This document shows positions 57,191 through 64,000 of a stretch of 64,000 bases of DNA, piece by piece; the stretch's first letter is position 1, and every line of letters starts with the position of its first letter. Both the position numbers and the translations under genes were made by a program. Where the stretch lies: assembly GCA_019614645.1 (NCBI GenBank), contig JABWDB010000037.1:2262001-2326000 (forward strand), written 5' to 3'. The notes under the pieces are model-generated. The model did not search any database and was not told where the DNA came from. It saw nothing but the letters and a program-made list of their open reading frames with translations. Source of the DNA: Stratiolaelaps scimitus. Lineage: Eukaryota > Arthropoda > Arachnida > Mesostigmata > Laelapidae.

Positions 57191-58590
57191 CCTTCCGGGC
57201 TTATTCACAGCGAGCGTTTATTTTTGCGTTCGATAACTACCGCTCTCGAAACTTGCTATCACGCCGAGTGTCGATTGTCGAAATTACCACCCCTCAGATT
57301 GTTGAGGGTAAACTTTCAGAAGGTAGACAACCTGCTCATCACATAGACTCGGTCGCATTGACTGAGATTAATGTTTTCTCAACTAAACAAGCGATTCTAT
57401 TGATTAAGATCGTCTGATAGCATATATACCTAGAGTATCTTGAAGTATTCCTATGTAACTTCTGAGTGGAACCTGTGCCTATACCTGCGTGCTACCTCGA
57501 GCCGACGTTCTACCGAAAGAAAGATATTGCCATTGAAATTATAAACGTCGCGTTATCGCTCTAGACTTAGTTGTTCACCGTGGTGGATCTGAGAAAATGG
57601 ACATCTGCTTGAGGACATGTTAATACACTAAGAGAGAGTTGATTAAAGCAGACATAAGTGAGACATAGATAAAATCCCTGTTTACTATAGGGCTGAATGA
57701 ATAATCTGAAAGTTGCATTAGTAACCACAGCGCCCCTTGAACTTTTCTGCAAGATCCTGCTGATATTCACAGCTGTGAGTACCTCCCTGATATATTTTAT
57801 GTCTTGGCTGATTGATCAAGTCAAGCTGGCTACTCCACAGTGTATTACAAGCAACGCTCAACCTTATCTTCAGCATTGCCCACGCTGTTACCCGTACAAT
57901 ATAAACACTTTGCGACTTTTACGATTAACACGTCATACGCCTTAGAAATAACATACGGCGCACGCAAAGCAAAGTACGAACACGTTCAGTTTCGATAACT
58001 TCGCTCATATTCAAAGTTTTCCAAGTCCACCACACGAATCGTAGATAAGCACAGCGCTGCACAGCGAGCATTGGAACACACGTTATCGACGCAAACCCTC
58101 AAACCGTTCCTCATTTAAAGTAACGCCAAGCGTTTGCGACTGGCTTTCAGTTGAACAGGCGAATAATCTTCACGTTCGTGTTCAACACCACTCGAGTGAA
58201 TTTCACCGCTGCGCAAACAGACATCCGCATTCGACATTGACGTGAGAATATTCCTAGCATCGTTCATTTAATATCATAACATTACCAACAACGTTACTGG
58301 AGTTCGTACTGGCAAGAATTGCGAAACACACCAGGCGTAGTTTTCAGCTTGCCTAGAGTAGCAGTGGTCTCAGAGAACATCATTGGATTATTAACAAAAC
58401 TGCAGCTGTCATTTGTGCACAACGCATACGTTCTCGCAGAAACCAGTAGTGAGATAAAGAAAAAACAGTGTTATAATGCACGAGACAATTTGCAGTCAAC
58501 ATTGAGTATCATTGCGGATTTGTTTGTTTTCGAGATCATTTACAAGCCAGATCTTATTGTTCTGATGACATAATCTTCTATTTGAAACGA
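57191..58590. other. Unrecognised region with two short plus ORFs
   Basis: 57697-57945 (82 codons) begins MNNLKVALVTTAPLELFCKI and has a hydrophobic stretch that could span a membrane. 58319-58573 (84 codons) is open in the same phase class and protein-like. Neither shows a domain I recognise. They could be pieces of a degenerate membrane protein gene. Confidence 0.25.
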
Positions 58591-58596
58591 AGCAGA

Positions 58597-58599
<3 letters not shown>

Positions 58600-58638
<39 letters not shown>
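58600..58638. repeat. (TA)n microsatellite
   Basis: Pure TA tract. Confidence 0.9.
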
Positions 58639-58640
<2 letters not shown>

Positions 58641-59098
58641 CTGAGGTGCAAAAAAATAACCCTTTTATTTTATTTATTTTTATTTTTATATTTTATCGAG
58701 AACTAAAGCGTATTATATTGCAGTCCCGAAAATAAACTTGAGTTTGAAATATATATATATATTTTTTATAAATGCGGTTTATTAGGGAAAACAGCGATAT
58801 TTTCACCACGTTCGGTCGCACTATATGACGAGGCAAGTGAATTTTTTCGAGTATCTATCCTTAAAGTTCGATACATTTCGATACGACAATGTAGCGAATT
58901 CAATTAACCCAAGATGTCCTCCCTATCCTTAATCGAGTATAGGTATTGCTGGTATTGTAAAACTGATTGATCTTCTTTCCTAACGAACGCATTGCAATTA
59001 AATTTATAGTCAACCGCCGACGAGCTCCCGCCGCCCCTTAACGCGGACGGTCACACACCGCCAAACAAGGCACACCGTGCACAGTTTCTGAGAAATAT

Positions 59099-59120
59099 GT
59101 ATATATATATATATATATTT
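59099..59120. repeat. (TA)n microsatellite
   Basis: TA tract. Another lies at about 59594-59616. Confidence 0.9.
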
Positions 59121-60000
59121 ATATATTCTATATACTTAGGGAGAGAGAGAGAATTAATATACAAGCCAATGATGTATGATTTAACACAGGGAACAATATC
59201 CGCGAAAACTGCGTACGGTGCTTAATCTTAATGTGTTATTAATGTATCTATGTTGTTTTTGTATTTCAACTATCAGTATTTTTATCACATTATATTATAT
59301 CTTATCGTATTTTTATGCCACCTCATCATATTATATTTAGCTGAACAAGGTGTTAATAATCCTTAATTATACAATAACTTCAAAACAATGTCCATACTAA
59401 GCAGTCAATTGGTTTACAAACTCTGACTCCAAATCTTTTTTTTTGTTGACCACCCACGACCTTGTGGATGCCAAGTTTATTAAGACAAAAATGACTCCAA
59501 ATCTACCTGTCACTGAATACTAAATCACCATATCTGAATGTGACTAGTAGCCGGACGAACGTTTCGACTGCCAGATATATCTACCTATACCTTATATATA
59601 TATATATATATATATGTTTGCCAGATTGCATTTCCTCGACAATGTCACATGTCCGCGCGAACAGGACCTGCCTTACTTAGAGCGATGGCTCTCTATCGAT
59701 CTATCCGATTGTGAAATCGTTATACGCCATTTGACGACAGCTTAATAGTCACTGCGAGACTGTGGACATTCGCATAGCCATTTCTCCATCGTTGGGCATG
59801 GCATTCACGACGAGACCGAGATAGAGCGATGCTGCCCCTGGTCGCTGAAGTACCGTCCCAGCCCGGCCAGAACCCCCAACCAGGCCAAAGCCCCCGACCC
59901 GCCCAGCACGCAACCCCACCAGGCCCTCTGTGCTAGTCCTGCTTCATTACGCGATAATGACATAACCGTAAAAGTGGCCGTAAAACGGCTGCGCCTCAGC
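59121..60000. other. No recognised gene
   Basis: Mostly AT-rich, becoming GC-richer near 59850-59930. Nothing recognised. Confidence 0.4.
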
Positions 60001-60005
60001 TTACA

Positions 60006-60026
60006 GAGAGAGAGAGAGAGAGAGAA
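60006..60026. repeat. (GA)n microsatellite
   Basis: Pure GA tract. A second GA/poly-G tract lies at about 60219-60250. Confidence 0.9.
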
Positions 60027-60525
60027 CACCGCACTAGGTAAAAGTGCTAGTCACAGGGGCTCTGTGGTGATGCACAGCCGCCACTGCGCAAGAGACGGTG
60101 TCGTCGTTAGCTCAGACGGTTGAGGGTGGCGCTGAGAGACAGCTGTCGAAAGCAGGTAGGCAGATCCGGATCCAGTTTCATCGGAAAGCAGAAATCTTGT
60201 TTTCGAAGTCGGAAGACAGAGAGAGAGGGGGGGGGGGGGGCGAGAGAGAGATCTTCAGAAAACAAACGCCTACTTAATGAACGATCAACTATCTAGCACA
60301 CTATCGTATATGAGCAGTGTGTTGTGGCTGGACGCTCTTGAGTAAGGTGAGATTTGCATACAATAATAATAATTTAATAGTAATAATAAATATTCACCAA
60401 TACTAGTGTATATGTATATATGACGGACAAATCATTAACGGGTATGATTGACACAAACGTTGGTGGCCCGGAACAACCCAAAGTTCGCCTACGTTTCTCT
60501 CCGTAGTCGATGATACCTAAAAAGG

Positions 60526-60575
60526 TTTTCGGGCTGACTTTCAGCCAATATTTAACGTCCACGGTACTGCATGAA
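60526..60575 (-). repeat. SINE family B, 3' end fragment
   Basis: TTTTCGGGCTGACTTTCAGCC, then ATTTAACGTCCACGGTAC match the reversed end of family B. Confidence 0.65.
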
Positions 60576-60705
60576 CCTCAGGTCGATGAGACCTGTGGAC
60601 GCTGAAGCGTACTCCTATAACAAGAGAAAATCATTACTATTGTCATCGTTGGCTCTGTGGACTCTTTCGTAATAACACACCTAGCCGACATGACCTATAA
60701 TAATT

Positions 60706-60957
60706 GTTTTTCGAGCCGACCGTCAGCTGTTCCCCTATCTAACAGGCCTCAACTCTTAACCTTTTAGGTATTACTATGAGATGACCTGTCGGGGCCACCT
60801 TTGTTTATTCTCTTCCTTCCTCGTACCTGGCGAAAACCTTCAGATAAAGAAAGATGATAAAGAACTTCAAAGATTCTCCAACGCGCCCGACAGGATCTGA
60901 ACCCGCGTCCCTCCGGTCTAGCAATCCAAGACGCTCACCGCTAGACCATCCAGGTAA
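60706..60957 (-). repeat. SINE family C, full length, reverse
   Basis: This is the most complete copy. On the minus strand it starts CCTGGATGGTCTAGCGGTGA (A box), has the B box GGGTTCAGATCC, continues GAGAATCTTTGAAGTTC and ends CAGCTGACGGTCGGCTCGAA. It ties the tRNA-like head seen at 55203 to the 3' ends seen at 41542 and 47586. Confidence 0.9.
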
Positions 60958-61710
60958 CAGCCGACATGACCTACAAAATCTCAACTGCTGCTGCTTCGTT
61001 CAGATAGATACCAGTCAAAACACAAAGCATTGTCGAACGACGCTATGTCCCCGATACAAATGCACTCACGGATCTACGAATCAATATGATGATCGCGGCG
61101 AGTTCGGACGAAGCCGAAAATCTCTGATGAGTTTGTTGGGAACCGCTTCTCGGTGAAGCGCAATCAGGTGAGACGATGCGAACCGCTAATGTCGGTCAAA
61201 TCGTCGATCATTAGATTTTGCACAAATGGGATATTTTAAATGAACTATTTGATTCAATTAAGCGATACGACTATAGATTCGACATTCGGAGCCAGCAACA
61301 ACGCGACAACGACAATGGCCCATTGATTTGTGGGGCCGACTTGCACGCTCCCGAACACAGATGTGGACCAAACTGGCCATTGTGTTACTATGCTTGCTCA
61401 AGGCAATTGTAACTCAGTTTGCCATTTCGTTTATGTGTTTGATGTGTAAAAGGGATCCATTTGTTTCGTCGTTCGGTAAATCTCTATTGACCTGGTTGAT
61501 AGATAAATAGATATTATGTATTTAACAATGCAAGCTTCGGTTGTCAACTAACCAGCCGTATTCGAGACAATAGCTAAAGATCTCAATATTTACGAGTTCT
61601 AGTTGTTGTTGTTGTTGCCGTGATCACTAGGCAAGAGAAATTTAGTTGGTAAGGTGCCTCCTTTGATAACATAGGTCGCGAAAGCTTGCCAAGCATGGTA
61701 CTATCGCCTG
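60958..61710. other. No recognised gene
   Basis: Short plus frames (61218-61412, 61328-61510), one with a hydrophobic segment. Nothing recognised. Confidence 0.35.
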
Positions 61711-62067
61711 TTGACAATTCCCGACGATTCAGATGTCATTTCAAGTAACAGTCGACAACTTGGCCATGTTGACCAACCGTGGTTACCTCAACAGAGAACC
61801 ACTATACTTGCTGGATTTGCTTTGTTCTCACGTAAATCATTCGTCCCCGGTGCACACGGCAGCATGAGCGACGTCATAAAGGGCGAATCTCTCCGTGCGG
61901 CGCAACTTTACAATGAGACCTCGCAATTTCTTAGGGTGTTTTACCTCGAGGGTTTGCAGTACTTTTGCATGACCACGTCGTCTCCGCATTTGCTCAAACA
62001 CACAGTTGCCAAACCAGCCTCCATCCCCCAACACCTCTCCGCCCTGTCCTCTGTTCCTGAATGCTAA
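61711..62067 (+). CDS. Open plus-strand frame, unknown (possible exon)
   Basis: A 118-codon frame with mixed, protein-like composition and no simple repeats. It opens at TTG rather than ATG, so if real it would be an internal exon. No domain recognised. It leads into the GC-rich block at the right end. Confidence 0.2.
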   Translation: MTIPDDSDVISSNSRQLGHVDQPWLPQQRTTILAGFALFSRKSFVPGAHGSMSDVIKGESLRAAQLYNETSQFLRVFYLEGLQYFCMTTSSPHLLKHTVAKPASIPQHLSALSSVPEC

Positions 62068-64000
62068 TGCCGCCGCGTTGCTTGTGCTCGCCTTCCGGCG
62101 CTAGCCAGTGGTGCCCACTCGAAGAAGTCACCAAGTTGGTCCTTAAGGTGGCCTGCTCTGCTCAGGCTGTACCCTTAAACCCTCGCAGTTACTCGGTCAC
62201 CCACGAAACCATACACACACACACACACAGACCACTAGCGGCTGGTGTCCTGTCTCCCCAGCGTTCACTGGTTTGCCTGGGCATTTCCAGTGTCCCAGTT
62301 CTTCGAGGACTATAGCATGTGGGACATACGCACCTGTGACAAAACAAACACATTACTCCCCACTCCTCGCCTCGTGTGGGCCTAAGGATCCATACGAAGG
62401 CATCTCTATGAGGCACCTTGAGTCTGGCGTCTTCTTCACTCCCAGGACAGGGCAGGACAGGGACAAGCGCAGGAGGCCATCGCGGCGATGGCCTCACTGA
62501 GCACAGCACATCAATGCGCACCCCCCCGCCCTCGGACCGCTTCCACGCCAGAGTCATCCTCAACATCCGTGCCGGGTGAGGTGGTTTGTGCGGGAAGCAC
62601 AGATGAACGGGCTACAAAGGAGGCGCGTTCGTCCGACCTCGCTCATCCTCAGCTCCGTCGTCCGCTGAAGAATGAAGGTGGCACGGCAACGAGACGGTGG
62701 GTGGATTGCAGAGCCCTTACATTAATGTTGATGCATTGCAGCAGGCGGAGACTCGACTCCCTCGTTGTTGTTGCTGTTGCCGTTGTGGTTCTGCTTGCGT
62801 CTTCCGAGGCTTCTGCGCCAACTCGAGCGCAGTGGGGTCTGACGGCGCTCGCTGCTCCGGCTGTCTCGGCTCCCTGAAAAGGCCGTCTCCTTTCCTCCTT
62901 CTGGGGTGGGGGGGGGCGGTAAATCGCAATAGTAGAACGAGCACACGATCAGTGAGTGAGGCCCGTGGGTGTCACCGAGTTCGACGACACCCACGCGTCC
63001 GCTCGACCATCCACCCCACCCTGTATTCTGACCACGTCTCAGCAGCAGCAGGCCCCGCTAGACTCCGGCTCATTGCCTACCTACGTCGGAGCGGCGTCGT
63101 TCGCGACTGCTCATATCGGCCTCTGCTCTTGCCGGCGTGGATGCTGTTCGCGCTGCTGCTCGTCGTCAACCGACAGCATTGCCGACCGGCAGAGATTGAT
63201 CTGCAGATGAATGCCACTACTGACTGCATGGCTTTCTTGCGCCCACCCACCCACACACACAAACTCCCACCACTACGACCCAACTACTCTTGCTGCTGCT
63301 GCTTGTACTACCGAACGCTCTGTCCTCCGCGTCGCCACTCAATGCCAGCCCACATTACCTCCAGCACGGTCACTGCTACCGCTCCTGCTTCAGCGGATTT
63401 CATCGTGGTCGTCGCCAATTCCCCTTCTCCTGATCAGGCACAATCGTTCTTCCCTGACGGCACCCTCTCAGATTCTGCCATCGGGGCACGCTTGCAAATG
63501 TCCCCACTCAGCCCCCGCCACCCCCGAACTTCCAGATGACAACCCCATAGCCTATAAGTACTCACACCCCCTCGAATCTTTGTCGTTCGTGCCCACTCAC
63601 GAGCATTGCCGGGAAGCAGGACAAAAGATGAAGGCTGAACCTAGCGCCGCGAACGCCTTGTTACGTGCCGCGTGTACCACGGTGGGTCATTCGGTGGCTA
63701 GCCCTCCTGCTGCCGTCGACCTGTACAGTGGCTTGCAGTGATCCGACCTTCCACGACGTTTTCACGCACTACCATCCGCTTCCAGTTTTGCTCTGTCTCG
63801 GTGTTTCATTGGGCCGGCATTCGATGGCCTCACGGCTTTACCGGTTCAAGTGGAGCGATGCTATTTTCATCGGACAATGGTCGCTGATGCCGCATCCCAG
63901 ATGGCTGATATAACTGGCGCCCCGGCTCCTATACAACCGCCGCCAGCCGTCGCTATCGTCACATGAACGTGGTCTCCAACAACTGCGAGCTATTCCCTGC
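62068..64000. other. GC-rich, SINE-free block at right edge
   Basis: Two long plus frames overlap in different phases (62697-63539, 280 codons; 63211-63741, 176 codons), with others on the minus strand. They are rich in Cys, Pro, Ala and Ser from CTG/GCC-type repeats and show no domain. A good donor-like GTGAGT occurs near 62952. The block resembles the other GC-rich blocks. It may hold promoter or 5' exon sequence of a gene continuing beyond the window. Confidence 0.35.

Noticed and set aside
60105..60180. tRNA gene-like sequence (GTCGTCGTTAGCTCAGACGG)
   Set aside because: It resembles an A box, but no B box (GGTTCGANTCC) follows at the right distance and no cloverleaf could be drawn.

Overview
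This is a eukaryotic, intron-bearing, moderately AT-rich genomic window crowded with short interspersed repeats and (TA)n microsatellites. Gene density is very low. There are no operons, ribosome binding sites or prokaryotic features. The small introns, the mariner element, the non-LTR reverse transcriptase remnant and several tRNA-headed SINE families suggest an arthropod. A mite-like chelicerate is my guess, but the sequence does not prove it.

The one gene I can build with confidence lies on the + strand at about 31.4-43.9 kb. Seven exons (31532-31656, 32224-32406, 36845-36995, 37543-37630, 38437-38509, 40157-40357, 41958-43775) have GT..AG borders, and their phases fit at all six junctions. 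They give at least 878 residues: a Ser/Thr protein-kinase fold resembling the Aurora group, then a 605-residue basic, Ser/Pro/Lys-rich tail encoded by one exon. The kinase keeps the VALK lysine and an alpha-C glutamate. The HRD aspartate is Asn, the DFG motif reads GFS, the APE region reads PAA, and the glycine loop is altered. The product is therefore predicted to be a pseudokinase whose tail carries about nine CDK-type S/T-P-x-K/R sites. Its first exon is uncertain; an ATG at 31412 is a candidate.

Other regions: 1-1.2 kb is GC-rich with a possible minus-strand exon. 1.2-9 kb holds a 38-39 bp tandem repeat, a decayed LINE reverse transcriptase (3.54-4.55 kb) and scattered SINEs. 9-14.1 kb has three GC-rich, repeat-poor blocks with long but low-complexity ORFs and a consensus minus-strand splice donor, possibly promoter or first-exon DNA of an unseen gene. 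14-31 kb is repeat-rich intergenic or intronic DNA with a 26-bp minisatellite, SINEs and a complete-ended but internally deleted mariner element (28445-29143). 44-62 kb is more repeat-rich DNA, with a 67-nt hairpin (52809-52875) and a SINE lying exactly between two 89-bp direct repeats (56771-57086). 62-64 kb is GC-rich and may enter another gene.

Four dispersed repeat families recur and are called here A (tRNA-headed, 3' end with AATAAACCAATAAA then CTTTACC), B (tRNA-headed, with a GGTTCGATTCCC box), C (tRNA-headed, 'GATGGTCTAG' head, oligo-A tail) and D (non-tRNA, with internal hairpins). These names are local to this report.
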